DNA of 37,999 nt from Planotetraspora phitsanulokensis (GTDB lineage Bacteria > Actinomycetota > Actinomycetes > Streptosporangiales > Streptosporangiaceae), in assembly GCF_016863295.1 (NCBI RefSeq), contig NZ_BOOP01000050.1:1-37999 (forward strand). Reading direction: 5' to 3'. The translations under genes and the position numbers were made by a program. Shown one piece after another: positions 15,922 to 24,357 of this stretch (positions are counted from its first letter, which is position 1; each line of letters opens with the position of its first letter). The notes below the pieces were generated by a model that worked only from the letters and a program-made list of their open reading frames with translations, was not told the DNA's origin and did no database searches.

Positions 15922-17370
15922 ATGGATCAGAGACGCACACCTGTTCTGGACGCACTGGTCGCCTATCGCAGGCGAGGCGACCTGTCCTTCACCCCTCCGG
16001 GGCATAAGCAGGGTCGCGGGGTGGACCCTCGTGTGCTGGAGATCCTTGGCCGTGACATGTTCGCCGCGGATGTGATGGCTCTCAATGGACTCGACGATCG
16101 GCTGATGTCGCAAGGGGTGCTGGAACAGGCGCAAGAGCTGATGGCACAGGCCGTCCATGCCGATCACACGTTCTTCTCCACCTGCGGCAGTTCCCTGTCG
16201 GTCAAGAGCGCGATGTTGTCCGTCGCAGGGCCAGGTGAGAAACTCCTGGTCGCCCGCAGCTCGCACAAATCGGTGATCGCGGGTTTGATCATCAGCGGCG
16301 TGCACCCCGTCTGGGTCCATCCCGAATGGGACGCCGAACTCGGCTTTTCCTACCCTCCATCACCCGCTGCGGTAGAGGCGGCTTTCAAGGCCGAGCCGCA
16401 GGCCAAGGGAGCGTTGATCGCCAGCCCCACTGACTATGGAACCTGCGCCGACCTCGCCGGCATCGCGGAAGTCTGCCGGCGATACGACCGGACGTTCATC
16501 GTGGATGAGGCGTGGGGAGCTCATCTTCCCTTCCACGACGACCTGCCGGCTTGGGGCATGGACGCCGGAGCGGACCTCTGCGTGACCAGCGTGCACAAGA
16601 TGGGCAACGGGCTGGAACAGAGCTCGGTGTTCCACCTGAAAGGCGATCGCGTCGACCCAGCGGTGCTCAAGTTGCGTGAGGACCTGCTCGGGACCACCAG
16701 CCCATCCAGCCTGATCTATGCGGCACTGGACGGCTGGCGCAGACAGATGGTCGAACACGGCAGCGAACTGCTCAGCAGAGCCATGGAACTCGCCGAGTCC
16801 ACCCGCCGAGCCATCGATGGAATCGAAGGTCTGTGGACCCTGAGCAACGAGTCCACCCGCGCCTATGATCTCGATCCGTTGAAAATCGTCATCGACGCAT
16901 CCGAACTCGAAGTGGACGGCTATCACGCCGCTGACTGGCTGCGGAACCGTTGCAACATCAACATGGCGCTCAGCGACCATCGTCGTGTCAGCGCCCAGCT
17001 CACCGTGGCCGACGACGCCGAGACCGCAGGCGCCCTGGTCGACTCACTCCGAGCGCTCGCCTCAACCGGCGATCTTCCCCCAGCCGCCCATGTAGACCTG
17101 CCCCAACCTGGCGAACTCGAGCTGGAAACCCTCATGCTGCCGCGCGACGCATTCTTCGGCCGGGTGCAACAGATCCCGGCCGAGCAGGCCGTCGGCCGCA
17201 TAGCGGCCGAGATGGTCACCCCGTACCCCCCGGGCGCTCCGGCGATCACACCAGGTGAACGCATCACGGCACCCGTGCTGCGCTACCTGATCACGGGCCT
17301 CGCGGCCGGAATGCACATCCCGGACGCCAGCGATCCCACATTGAAGACCTTGCGAGTGGTCGACGAATGA
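15922..17370 (+). CDS. PLP-dependent Orn/Lys/Arg decarboxylase
   Basis: A 482-residue fold-type I PLP enzyme of the ornithine/lysine/arginine decarboxylase family (short form, as in Gram-positive bacteria). The N-terminus has FTPPGHKQGRG (23-33), typical of the family. The PLP site reads VTSVHKMGNGLEQ with Lys226 as the Schiff-base lysine, and IVDEAWGAH (193-201) carries the Asp that binds the pyridine nitrogen and the His that follows. The C-terminal domain keeps VTPYPPGAPAITPGE and ends after IPDASD. It would decarboxylate a basic amino acid to a polyamine (cadaverine, agmatine or putrescine). The precise substrate cannot be read from sequence. It starts right after the stop of the 52-residue gene. 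Confidence 0.92.
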   Translation: MDQRRTPVLDALVAYRRRGDLSFTPPGHKQGRGVDPRVLEILGRDMFAADVMALNGLDDRLMSQGVLEQAQELMAQAVHADHTFFSTCGSSLSVKSAMLSVAGPGEKLLVARSSHKSVIAGLIISGVHPVWVHPEWDAELGFSYPPSPAAVEAAFKAEPQAKGALIASPTDYGTCADLAGIAEVCRRYDRTFIVDEAWGAHLPFHDDLPAWGMDAGADLCVTSVHKMGNGLEQSSVFHLKGDRVDPAVLKLREDLLGTTSPSSLIYAALDGWRRQMVEHGSELLSRAMELAESTRRAIDGIEGLWTLSNESTRAYDLDPLKIVIDASELEVDGYHAADWLRNRCNINMALSDHRRVSAQLTVADDAETAGALVDSLRALASTGDLPPAAHVDLPQPGELELETLMLPRDAFFGRVQQIPAEQAVGRIAAEMVTPYPPGAPAITPGERITAPVLRYLITGLAAGMHIPDASDPTLKTLRVVDE

Positions 17371-17601
17371 TCGCGAGCTAGAACTCGGGATGTGCCTTCT
17401 TGAACGTGTCGACGCGCACCGTCGCGATCTCGTCCGGTAGGCCGGCGCACTCCACGGATAGTCGTTCAGAAACCGCCCCAGTCTCTTCAACTGTCAGGAC
17501 GACCCGGTGGTCGGCGACAGGGCCAGGCCGACCGCGTCTGAAGCAGACTCCGTCCCGCCGGACGGTTGGCGAACCGGACTCGCCAACGGCCTGAAGGGCT
17601 A

Positions 17602-18052
17602 CTACTTGCCGCCGGTTCCGTGGACCAGTTGCTGTTTCCGTTGCTGGAGCAGTGCGGTGGCCATGGCCGCAAGGCCGAACACGGCGATGACGGCACCCGT
17701 CACGACGTTGTTCCAGACGGTACGAGTGGTGGCCGGTTGTCCGCTGATGACCCAGGGCGCGATGATCGTCCACACGCCCAGCACAGGTAGCAGCCAGCTC
17801 ACGCCGTACGTCCGGCCGAATGCCGACGCGAACCATGGCGAGCGCGACGACCGCCAAGCCGACGATCAGATTGTTGAGCCTCAGGTTCCCGAACCCATAG
17901 AACCCGACGACCCACGGCGAAATCGCCAGATAGAGACCCGCCAGCAGAGTTAGGCCATCCGCGAACTGCGCTGGGGCGGTCGATCCCGCACGGTCGTACG
18001 TGTCCCGCAGTTCCGCCACATCCGGGCGAGCCGCCAAACCCGTTCGCATCAT
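17602..18052 (-). pseudogene. SPW-repeat membrane protein gene with one frameshift
   Basis: AGGGAAG precedes the ATG at 18052. The first SPW repeat is in one frame: GLYLAISPWVVGFYGFG, then LNNLIVGLAVVALAMVRVG. The second is in another frame: VSWLLPVLGVWTIIAPWV, then TVWNNVVTGAVIAVFGLAAM, ending QLVHGTGGK at 17602. The change lies near 17815-17830. SPW proteins are short membrane proteins with four helices and these paired motifs; function unknown. As written, the first frame runs on to 17378 through an unrelated protein-like end (VVLTVEETGAVSERLSVECA), perhaps the remnant of another gene. A related truncated copy is at 3283. Confidence 0.7.
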
Positions 18053-18176
18053 GATCTAGCTTCCCTTCTCACGATGCTTGCTTCACACCTCCCGCCTACC
18101 CGGCGACGCCCAGGCCATGGTCATCACAGGTCCATGAAAGGGCCACGGCTCGTCGCCCCGACCCTCAACGATCGCC

Positions 18177-18845
18177 TCACGCTTCGGTCTGCTTGTGCGG
18201 ATCGCCTACGCGTTTGGACTCAGGCGATCCGCGCTGGCGCAGGTAGATCGACAAGACGACCATAGATAACACGGCGAGGAACTCCGACTGCCAGTTCTGC
18301 AGCGTACGGTTCCAGAAGTCGGCGGAGACGATGTAATCCGACCAGCTCACCGGATCCTGGAGCTGCGACAGTTGCTCGGCGTTGTAGCTCGCCGTCCCCG
18401 CCACGGACTGCGCCAGCCACGACAGAACGAAGACCAGGCCCATGACGAGGCCCAGAGAATTGCTGTAAAGGAAGGGGCGCAGGCCTCCCGCTCGTGCCAG
18501 CCCCGGGCTGTCCGGTCCCGCGTACGGCCCCATCTGCTGCGCCTCGTCGCTCTCGGGTCCTTCGCGACCGGGCTCCTTCGACTCGTGCGAGCCCCGCTGC
18601 ACTAGCCATACCGTGATCAGGATGAACAGCAGAAACTGCAAATACTCCGACTGCCAGTTCTCGGCGACGTCCACGGCGTATGAACTGGACGTCACATAGG
18701 CGGGCCAGGAAATCGGAGCGCCACTGTTCGCGACCTGCTGCGCGTTGTAGTCGGCGTTTCCTGCGACCGACTGGCCTATGAGCGCGAGCACGAAGATGAC
18801 CAAGAAGAAAAGGCTGAGAGCCTGATCCCTCACGAACCGTCTCAT
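18177..18845 (-). CDS. DUF6766 family membrane protein
   Basis: A 222-residue protein made of two similar halves. The ATG at 18845 follows GAGGAG. Each half starts with a membrane helix (ALSLFFLVIFVLALIGQSVAG; LGLVMGLVFVLSWLAQSVAG), has a W-x-x-Y segment (SWPAYV; SWSDYI), then ENWQSE or QNWQSE and a second helix followed by QRGSHESK or QRGSPESK. Four membrane helices in total. The internal duplication and the NWQSE-x-QRGS-ESK pattern are those of the actinobacterial DUF6766 family, whose function is unknown. It is last in a three-gene operon behind a 27-residue peptide and a lipoprotein. Confidence 0.8.
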   Translation of the reverse strand: MRRFVRDQALSLFFLVIFVLALIGQSVAGNADYNAQQVANSGAPISWPAYVTSSSYAVDVAENWQSEYLQFLLFILITVWLVQRGSHESKEPGREGPESDEAQQMGPYAGPDSPGLARAGGLRPFLYSNSLGLVMGLVFVLSWLAQSVAGTASYNAEQLSQLQDPVSWSDYIVSADFWNRTLQNWQSEFLAVLSMVVLSIYLRQRGSPESKRVGDPHKQTEA

Positions 18846-18855
18846 GCCGCGCTCC

Positions 18856-18939
18856 TCACCGATGCAGCAGCCCGACGACCATGAAGCACGCCAGGCCGAC
18901 CACGATGACGGCCAGCGTGATCGCGAACATCGCCCGCAT
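18856..18939 (-). CDS. 27-residue membrane peptide
   Basis: A tiny gene with GGGAGG before its ATG. The product is nearly all one membrane helix (FAITLAVIVVGLACFMVVGLL) and ends HR. It starts one base after the stop of the lipoprotein gene and ends 10 bases before the DUF6766 start, which strongly suggests a real, co-translated gene. Function unknown; it may be a small partner of the DUF6766 membrane protein. Confidence 0.55.
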   Translation of the reverse strand: MRAMFAITLAVIVVGLACFMVVGLLHR

Positions 18940-18940
18940 G

Positions 18941-19348
18941 TCAGCCTCCCACCACGCACAGGTACGGCTCGTCCCCGCGAGGCCGGCAGCCCGCCGCCCG
19001 CACACGCCAGCCCTCGGGGAACCTGTGCAGGAACACCGTGTCGGCGGCCAAGCGCACCTGCGCCTCACTCCCCCACGCTGCCACCGTCCGCAGGGCCCCC
19101 GGCGGACGCAATTCCAAGACCGACATTGCGCAGTCGCTACCCCCGACCCCCAGTTCGGCCACCGTCCGCGGAGCGAGCAACGCACACGCGGCATCTCCCC
19201 GCCCGTCACGGACCGCGCCGTAGAACCGATCCACCACCGCGCCGATCCTGGCGTCCGGAACCGAGGAACAGCCCGACACCCCCACCAGGAGCGCCGTCGC
19301 CGTCGCGAGCATCACCCGTACCGCGTGACGTCCCACACTTCTGCTCAC
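18941..19348 (-). CDS. Putative lipoprotein
   Basis: A 135-residue secreted protein. GTG 19348 is taken as start, with AGGGT upstream. The N-terminus is basic (SRSVGRHAVR), then hydrophobic (MLATATALLVGV), then the lipobox VSGC, so the mature protein is likely anchored through a lipid-modified cysteine. The mature part reads ARIGAVVDRFYGAVRDGRGDAACALL and ends with a GWRVRAAGCRPRGDEPYLC strand, resembling the small NTF2-like or DUF4878-like lipoproteins of actinomycetes. First gene of the operon with the 27-residue peptide and DUF6766. Confidence 0.7.
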   Translation of the reverse strand: MSRSVGRHAVRVMLATATALLVGVSGCSSVPDARIGAVVDRFYGAVRDGRGDAACALLAPRTVAELGVGGSDCAMSVLELRPPGALRTVAAWGSEAQVRLAADTVFLHRFPEGWRVRAAGCRPRGDEPYLCVVGG

Positions 19349-19662
19349 GGACCGGCAGCTACCCTGGATCGCACATATCACCCGTAAAACAAGGATTTAG
19401 GCAGCCGCGTCAGGAATGCCAGGCCGAAGATCATCATCTTCGCGCATCGAAGCATCACCTGACCGATTCCTCCGTCACTTCCCGCAATATCAGGCCCAGC
19501 CGGCCAGGAATGGCCGAGACCGTAATGTCTGAGAGCCGCGGCCAGCGCCAACGGGAAGTTCGAGGGAGGCGTCAAGGCCGCTGACAAACATGCCGAAGAC
19601 GTCACGTTGCGCAGTCGACAGTCCGAAATTCATCGGTCGCTCCGGTGTAGGCGGCATGTCCG
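19349..19662. other. Region without a supported gene
   Basis: The reverse strand is open from 19605 to 19378 (ending FLTRLPKSLFYG), but it has no RBS and no family likeness; I do not call it a gene. The operon promoter of the lipoprotein should lie at the left end. Confidence 0.4.
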
Positions 19663-19875
19663 TCAGCGACGGCGTGATCGTTGTGCGCGTGCTTCAGTGA
19701 TCGAACGCCAGCGTTCGCCCATCATCAAGGCGCACGCGATGGCGACGGCGGTCAGGAGGATGCCGGCCAGGAAGAGCGGCCACACCCCCGCGATTCCCGC
19801 TCCGATCGCAACGAAAAGGAAAACGATGATCCCCAGGCAGGCAACGATCAGCTTGACGTCCAACGATCGTTTCAT
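19663..19875 (-). CDS. Small two-helix membrane protein
   Basis: A 70-residue peptide. The ATG at 19875 follows GGGAGG. It starts MKRSLDVK, then two membrane helices (LIVACLGIIVFLFVAIGAGI and VWPLFLAGILLTAVAIACAL), then a basic tail with RWRSITEARAQRSRRR, so the C-terminus should be cytoplasmic. No named family recognised; such peptides are frequent in actinomycetes. Confidence 0.55.
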   Translation of the reverse strand: MKRSLDVKLIVACLGIIVFLFVAIGAGIAGVWPLFLAGILLTAVAIACALMMGERWRSITEARAQRSRRR

Positions 19876-20133
19876 GTCCGCCTCCCTACCCTGCTCCACC
19901 AAATCAACCGGAGCGCCCACTGCGCATTCGGGTCATGCGGGGGACACCCCCTAAGCGTCCGGCCGGGCCAGCTACCCCGACATCGATGACGCCACGTGTG
20001 TACGGAGCCCACCGGCGGGTACTGGCTGCGGACAGGCTCTCGGCTCATCTCGGGAGCGCCATAACTGCAGGTCATTCGCCTGCGAAGGTCGTCATGCCGG
20101 TGTCGGCCGCGCCCGATTCACCTGTGGAGCGCC

Positions 20134-21138
20134 ATGCGACTGCCCACACCCAGAGGACCGCTCACCAACTGGCTCTTCGAGGAGCTGAGAAGCCCGGCTC
20201 ACGAGCTCGCGTCCCCTCCGCCCGGCAGGGACGAGGGCGAGCTCCAGGACGAGGATCTCCAGTTGGCGCTCTTCGCCTGCTACGAGTTGCACTACCAGGG
20301 GTTCGACGAGGTGGAGGACCGGTGGGAGTGGGCCCCGTCCCTTCTGGCGATACGGGAGATGCTGGAGTCCCATTTCGAACGGGCACTCGCACACCTGGTC
20401 CCGGCCCCTCTCACCATCCCGCCCGCTGAGGTGCCGCAGGCCCTGGTTGGGTTGGTTGCGGCCGAGCAAGGGCCTCGGTTATCGGATTTCCTGCACCGAA
20501 CCGCTGACATCGGCCAGTTTCGCGAGTTCGCCATCCATCGCTCGATCTACCACCTGAAGGAAGCTGATCCGCACACCTGGGCGATACCTCGGCTCCGCGG
20601 GCCCGCGAAGGCGGCGCTCGTCGAGATCCAGACGGACGAATACGGCGGCGGCCGGTCCCAGCGCATGCATTCGGAGCTCTTTCGCGCCACGATGCGCGCG
20701 CTCGGTCTCGATGACTCCTACGGCGCCTACATCGACCGCGTTCCGGCGATCACCCTTACGGTGGGCAACGTCATGTCGCTGTTCGGCCTGCACCGCAGGC
20801 ATCGCGGCGCGCTGCTGGGTCACCTGGCGGCCTTCGAGATGACGTCCTCCCTGCCCAACGCGCTATACAGCCAGGGGCTGAGAAGGTTGGGCGTCGATCC
20901 CGAAGCTCGCCGCTTCTACGACGAGCACGTGCAAGCGGACGCCGTACATGAGCAGATCGCCGCGCACGACATGTGCGGCGCGTTCGCCACGGACGATCCC
21001 TCCGCGACCGGCGCCATTCTGTACGGCGCCGCCTGCGCGCTGACTCTCGACCGGCTCGTCGCCGAGCATCTGATGAGCCAGTGGACGGAGGGCGAGACGT
21101 CGTTGCGGGAATTGTGCGAGTGGACGGCCCACCCGTGA
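20134..21138 (+). CDS. Iron-containing redox enzyme family protein (heme-oxygenase-like fold)
   Basis: A 334-residue all-helical protein of the family annotated iron-containing redox enzyme, related to heme-oxygenase-like di-iron oxidases. TGGAG precedes the ATG. The N-terminal 50 residues contain QLALFACYELHYQGF, typical of the actinobacterial branch. Likely metal ligands lie in the helix EIQTDEYGGG (164-173) followed by RMHSELF (177-183), and in the later helix YDEHVQADAVHEQIAAHDM. The family includes di-iron oxygenases and oxidases acting on amino- or fatty-acid-like substrates; no substrate can be given. It overlaps the glycosyltransferase start by 4 bases, so both form one operon. Confidence 0.8.
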   Translation: MRLPTPRGPLTNWLFEELRSPAHELASPPPGRDEGELQDEDLQLALFACYELHYQGFDEVEDRWEWAPSLLAIREMLESHFERALAHLVPAPLTIPPAEVPQALVGLVAAEQGPRLSDFLHRTADIGQFREFAIHRSIYHLKEADPHTWAIPRLRGPAKAALVEIQTDEYGGGRSQRMHSELFRATMRALGLDDSYGAYIDRVPAITLTVGNVMSLFGLHRRHRGALLGHLAAFEMTSSLPNALYSQGLRRLGVDPEARRFYDEHVQADAVHEQIAAHDMCGAFATDDPSATGAILYGAACALTLDRLVAEHLMSQWTEGETSLRELCEWTAHP

Positions 21139-22226
21139 TCGACCTCGACTATGTGCTGCCGTTGCGCTGCGAGGACGACACGGATCTCGCCGAACTCACC
21201 GGCTACCTCCGCTGGCTGAGCAGGCACGTACGCGTCCTCGTGGTCGACGGTTCGTCTCGAGGGCGGTTCTCCAGGAACGCCCGCCTGTGGGGGGATATGG
21301 TGCACCACCTGCCACCTCACGACGACCTTGTGACGGCCAACGGGAAGGTGGCCGGGGTCATCACAGGGGTGCGCGAAAGCCGCGCCGAGCATGTGGTGAT
21401 CGCCGACGACGACGTGCGCTACGACGCCATCGGCCTCACCCGCATATGGAACCTGCTACAGACCGCCGATCTCGTCCGGCCGCAGAATTTCTTCTCACCA
21501 CTCCCCTGGCATGCCCGATGGGACACCGCCCGGGCGTTGATCAACCGGGCCTTCGGGGGCGACTATCCAGGCACGTTCGGGGTCAGACGGTCGTTCTTCC
21601 TGACCATGGGTGGCTACGACGGCGACGTGCTCTTTGAGAATCTGGAGCTCATCCGCACCGTCCGGGCGCACGCAGGCCGCGAGCAGCGCGCCCTCGGTCT
21701 CTATGTGCGCCGGGTTCCCCCACGGACAGAGCGATTCTGGTCTCAGCGCGTCCGCCAGGCCTACGATGATCTCGCCCAACCTCTCCGCATGGCTGCTTTC
21801 CTTGCGGTTCTTCCCGGCCTGGCCGTCCTGGTGCGGCGGCACAACTACGGCATGGTGGGCCTCTGTGCCGGGATCTCGATGGGCGTCGCGGAACTCGGCC
21901 GCCGCCGCGCGGCCGGCCGGGGGGTGTTCCCGGCGAGTTGCCTGCTCTATGCGCCCGCCTGGGTGCTGGAACGCGCCGTGTGCAGCTGGCTGGCCCTCGC
22001 CGTACGTCTCGGGCGTGGCGGCATCCGCTACAGCGGGAACCGCATCCGCGTGTCAGCTCATTCATCGCGGCAACTTCGACGATGTCAGCCGGGTATCTCG
22101 GGTTCGCTGGCCGCTCGAAAGCCTGTCGCCTTGTGTGAGCCGTCGCAGAACGGCTTCGTCGCCGAACGCCCACATCGGCACAAGGCCACAGTCGCTCTGC
22201 CCGGCTCAATGGGCCGTCCATTCTGA
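21135..22226 (+). CDS. Family-2-like glycosyltransferase with C-terminal membrane segments
   Basis: A 363-residue protein starting at GTG 21135, which overlaps the TGA of the preceding gene (GTGA). The N-terminus is a GT-A nucleotide-sugar fold: LDYVLPLRC (3-11), VRVLVVDGSS (32-41) and VVIADDDVRY (87-96) with the metal-binding acidic triad. FGVRRSFFLTMGGYDGDVLFENLELIRT is the acceptor-side block typical of GT2 enzymes. Two hydrophobic segments follow (FLAVLPGLAVLV; GMVGLCAGISMGVAELG). The last 50 or so residues after RIRVSAHSSRQL are low-complexity and lie antisense to the CDGSH gene, so the native stop may have been lost. Probably a membrane-associated enzyme of glycan or glycolipid synthesis. 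Confidence 0.8.
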   Translation: MIDLDYVLPLRCEDDTDLAELTGYLRWLSRHVRVLVVDGSSRGRFSRNARLWGDMVHHLPPHDDLVTANGKVAGVITGVRESRAEHVVIADDDVRYDAIGLTRIWNLLQTADLVRPQNFFSPLPWHARWDTARALINRAFGGDYPGTFGVRRSFFLTMGGYDGDVLFENLELIRTVRAHAGREQRALGLYVRRVPPRTERFWSQRVRQAYDDLAQPLRMAAFLAVLPGLAVLVRRHNYGMVGLCAGISMGVAELGRRRAAGRGVFPASCLLYAPAWVLERAVCSWLALAVRLGRGGIRYSGNRIRVSAHSSRQLRRCQPGISGSLAARKPVALCEPSQNGFVAERPHRHKATVALPGSMGRPF

Positions 22227-22480
22227 GTAACCAGGCGGAAGGGACCTCGAATCAACAGCGGGCCGTCTCGGCATGGAGTGATCTCAACCCGATCGCCCGC
22301 TGAACGGTCAGGCTCCTCCTGGAAGCGGAGAGTTTGAACTGGTAGGCAACTCCGAAAGGCACCACGGCTCAGGCGCCGATCACGGGCGGCAGCAAGAAGG
22401 CGGCCCAGAACGAAAACCAGCGCGACTTCGCCCGCTCGCCGAATTGTTGATCGACGAGCAAGCCAGTGTCCTCCCCACAC
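22085..22480 (-). CDS. CDGSH-type iron-sulfur protein
   Basis: The C-terminal part is a CDGSH domain: ATVALCRCGRS then ATKPFCDGSHKATGF, with the three Cys and one His (C-x-C...C...H) that bind a 2Fe-2S cluster. CDGSH proteins are small redox or cluster-transfer proteins. The domain begins at about RVEITPCRDGPLLIRG. The true start is unclear: CCAGGAGGAGCC looks like an RBS directly ahead of the domain, but no ATG, GTG or TTG follows in frame, and the frame stays open to 22480. The listed start is therefore the outer limit. Its last 142 bases overlap the glycosyltransferase on the opposite strand. Confidence 0.7.
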   Translation of the reverse strand: MWGGHWLARRSTIRRAGEVALVFVLGRLLAAARDRRLSRGAFRSCLPVQTLRFQEEPDRSAGDRVEITPCRDGPLLIRGPFRLVTQNGRPIEPGRATVALCRCGRSATKPFCDGSHKATGFRAASEPEIPG

Positions 22481-22492
22481 GATCGGGGGACC

Positions 22493-22813
22493 TCAGCTGA
22501 GGGCCTTCTCCAGTTGCGACTTGCTCATGGACGAACGGCCCTTGATATTGCGACGCTTAGCCTCGGCGTAGAGCTGCTCCTTGGTACGACCGCCGGCACC
22601 GCTGTGCGAGCGCAGCCCGCCCCTGCGGGAAGAGGACATGTCCTTGGTGGACGTGCGGCTCGCTGTACGGGACTCGCCAGTACGGGCGCGCTCCTTGTTC
22701 ACGGTCCGGGCAGCGATCTCCTCGGCCCTTTTGTCGCTCTCCCCGCGCTGCTTCGCACTGTCCTTGATGTGCTCGTACTGCCGTTCCCGCTTGGGACTGG
22801 ACCCACGTGGCAT
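22493..22813 (-). CDS. Plasmid-stabilization-like basic protein with SAP/Rho-N-like end
   Basis: A 106-residue basic, mostly helical protein. GAGGTGAGG precedes the ATG at 22813. It starts MPRGSSPKRERQYEHIKDS, continues RAEEIAARTVNKERARTGE and SSRRGGLRSHSG, and ends with TKEQLYAEAKRRNIKGRSSMSK followed by SQLEKAL. The last part is a Rho-N/SAP-like helix-extended-loop-helix that binds nucleic acid. Proteins of this pattern are very common in streptomycetes and relatives, often labelled plasmid stabilization protein without evidence. Likely a small nucleic-acid-binding protein. Confidence 0.8.
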   Translation of the reverse strand: MPRGSSPKRERQYEHIKDSAKQRGESDKRAEEIAARTVNKERARTGESRTASRTSTKDMSSSRRGGLRSHSGAGGRTKEQLYAEAKRRNIKGRSSMSKSQLEKALS

Positions 22814-23326
22814 GGTCCTCACCTCGCTCAATGGCCTTACCTGCGCGCCTACCCATTGCCTTCGAGCTCACACCCGACGACCACGACACGGAGCAGTGGC
22901 AGAGGCCGCGCGTCGAGGGTCTATCGATACTGGTCCTCGATCGGTCGTCGGCTACCCGGGGCGAAGACCACTCGATTTCCCGTCGATTGCTCAGCGTCTT
23001 CTCCACGCCTGCTCAGTCCATGGGAGGGCATCGAGATCGCGTAGCGGTTGCCCTCGAGCGGCTGCCCGCACGCCGTCATCGCAGGCGGACCATCGTGTCA
23101 CTGACGGGTAGCGCACCCGGGCCAGCACGCCAGCACCCTCTCGAGCCCACCACCGTGACGTACCCGGAGCGCTGTCACCCGCACCTCCCGGCCAAGCAAG
23201 GTAAGTGAATGACCCGCGGTTCGCCCGAGAGCATGATCGAAGTGGACAGCGGGGGCAGGTTGTTATCGGGCGGCCTTTCAGGGCAGGTGACGGGCCCCTT
23301 GCCTCAGCGATCGAGGAGGACCCACG
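22814..23326. other. Intergenic region of about 510 bases
   Basis: No gene that I can support. Both strands have open stretches (forward 22837-23208, reverse 22991-23698), but without RBS or protein likeness. The promoters of the two divergent flanking genes should lie here. GAGGAGGA (23313-23320) is the RBS of the next gene. Confidence 0.4.
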
Positions 23327-23743
23327 GTGTCCCTTGCCGAAGGTTCCACTCCCACGATGCCGTCCGATGTCCGACGTCGCCTGTCCGCGTTCGACCGATT
23401 CGCCAGCGCCGCATCCAAGTACGCCTCCCGAGGCTCGTTCTTCGCGATGTGCGTGCTCCTCGTTCTGGTCTGGGCGCCATCCTTCTTCCTCATCGGCAGC
23501 ATCGACACCTGGCAACTGATCATCAACACGGCCACCACGATCGTCACCTTCCTCCTGGTGGCCCTGTTGCAGAACACGCAGAGCCGAGCCGACGCAGCGA
23601 TTCAGCACAAGCTCAACGCCATTGCCGACGGACTGGCCGACCTGATGAAACAGATCAGCGAGGAGCACGACGAAAAGCCGCTCCACACCGACGTCCAAGA
23701 GCTACGCGATGCCGTCGGCCTCGAGAACAAAGAGAGCGCATGA
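23327..23743 (+). CDS. Low-affinity iron permease family protein
   Basis: A 138-residue membrane protein. GTG 23327 follows GAGGAGGA. Residues 20-35 (SAFDRFASAASKYASR) precede helix 1 (36-57, SFFAMCVLLVLVWAPSFFLI), and helix 2 is 62-82 (WQLIINTATTIVTFLLVALL). QNTQSRADAAIQHKLNAIA (82-100) is the family signature, followed by a helical acidic tail. Members are called low-affinity iron permease after yeast Fet4-like proteins, but transport has not been shown for the short bacterial forms. It is convergent with the hemerythrin gene 21 bases away. Confidence 0.85.
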   Translation: MSLAEGSTPTMPSDVRRRLSAFDRFASAASKYASRGSFFAMCVLLVLVWAPSFFLIGSIDTWQLIINTATTIVTFLLVALLQNTQSRADAAIQHKLNAIADGLADLMKQISEEHDEKPLHTDVQELRDAVGLENKESA

Positions 23744-23764
23744 CCATCTCCGCTCGGCGAGCAG

Positions 23765-24238
23765 TCACGCCCACGCACTCATCAACGAGAGAGGATCACT
23801 CGGTGCGTCGGCCTTGGCCTTGCCCATGCGCTCACCGAGTTCCTGGAGCCTGTTACGTCCCAATGCCTTGCGGACCTGCGGGAACCACTCCTGCTCCTCC
23901 TCTTCCACATGATGCCGAACGTTCTCGATGAGGACGGTGACCTTGGCGTCGTACCTCTCGTCGGCCGGGTCGAGATTCTTGAGCTCGGACAACATCCACA
24001 CCACGACGTGGTGCTCCTCAACACTCTCCAGGACGTGAGAGCCGGTCTCCGGGACTTCATGCCGGGCCGACGGATAGAAGATCTCCTCCTCGATGTACGC
24101 GTGAACCGTAAGCTCCTGGATGATCTTTCCGACGATGCGCTGCTTCTCCTTATGCGCGCCCTTGCCCGCCTTCTCGAAGGCCTTGAACAGCTTCTCGACC
24201 GTCTTGTGATCGTCCTTCAACAGCACGATGGCATCCAT
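23765..24238 (-). CDS. Hemerythrin-domain protein
   Basis: A 157-residue hemerythrin-like four-helix protein. The ATG at 24238 follows AGAGGGGAAG; the frame is open further upstream but without likeness. Likely di-iron ligands are His11 (LLKDDHKTVE), His46 and Glu50 (HAYIEEEIFYP), His76 or His77 (EEHHVVVWML) and His110 with Glu114 (RHHVEEEEQEWFP). Such proteins bind oxygen, NO or iron and often act as sensors or scavengers under oxidative stress. It ends with a short Lys-rich then Ser/Pro tail. Together with the neighbouring iron-permease, CDGSH and iron-redox genes it forms an iron-rich stretch. Confidence 0.9.
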   Translation of the reverse strand: MDAIVLLKDDHKTVEKLFKAFEKAGKGAHKEKQRIVGKIIQELTVHAYIEEEIFYPSARHEVPETGSHVLESVEEHHVVVWMLSELKNLDPADERYDAKVTVLIENVRHHVEEEEQEWFPQVRKALGRNRLQELGERMGKAKADAPSDPLSLMSAWA

Positions 24239-24357
24239 CCGGCGGGCTTCCCCTCTGCGAGACTCGGCGAGTTGGCCGTCTGCCTCCCCCGCTGCCACCA
24301 GCAGGAAGGTCGAAACCTGGGCTCTGCACGCTCGGACGACGGCGGCACAGACAGCTG

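Noticed and set aside
18844-19584. Forward Pro/Arg-rich 246-codon frame
   Set aside because: Antisense to the lipoprotein and the 27-residue gene; low-complexity composition typical of a shadow frame.
22837-23208. Forward open frame starting MALPARLPIAFELT in the gap before the iron permease gene
   Set aside because: No RBS, no family likeness, and the reverse strand is equally open.
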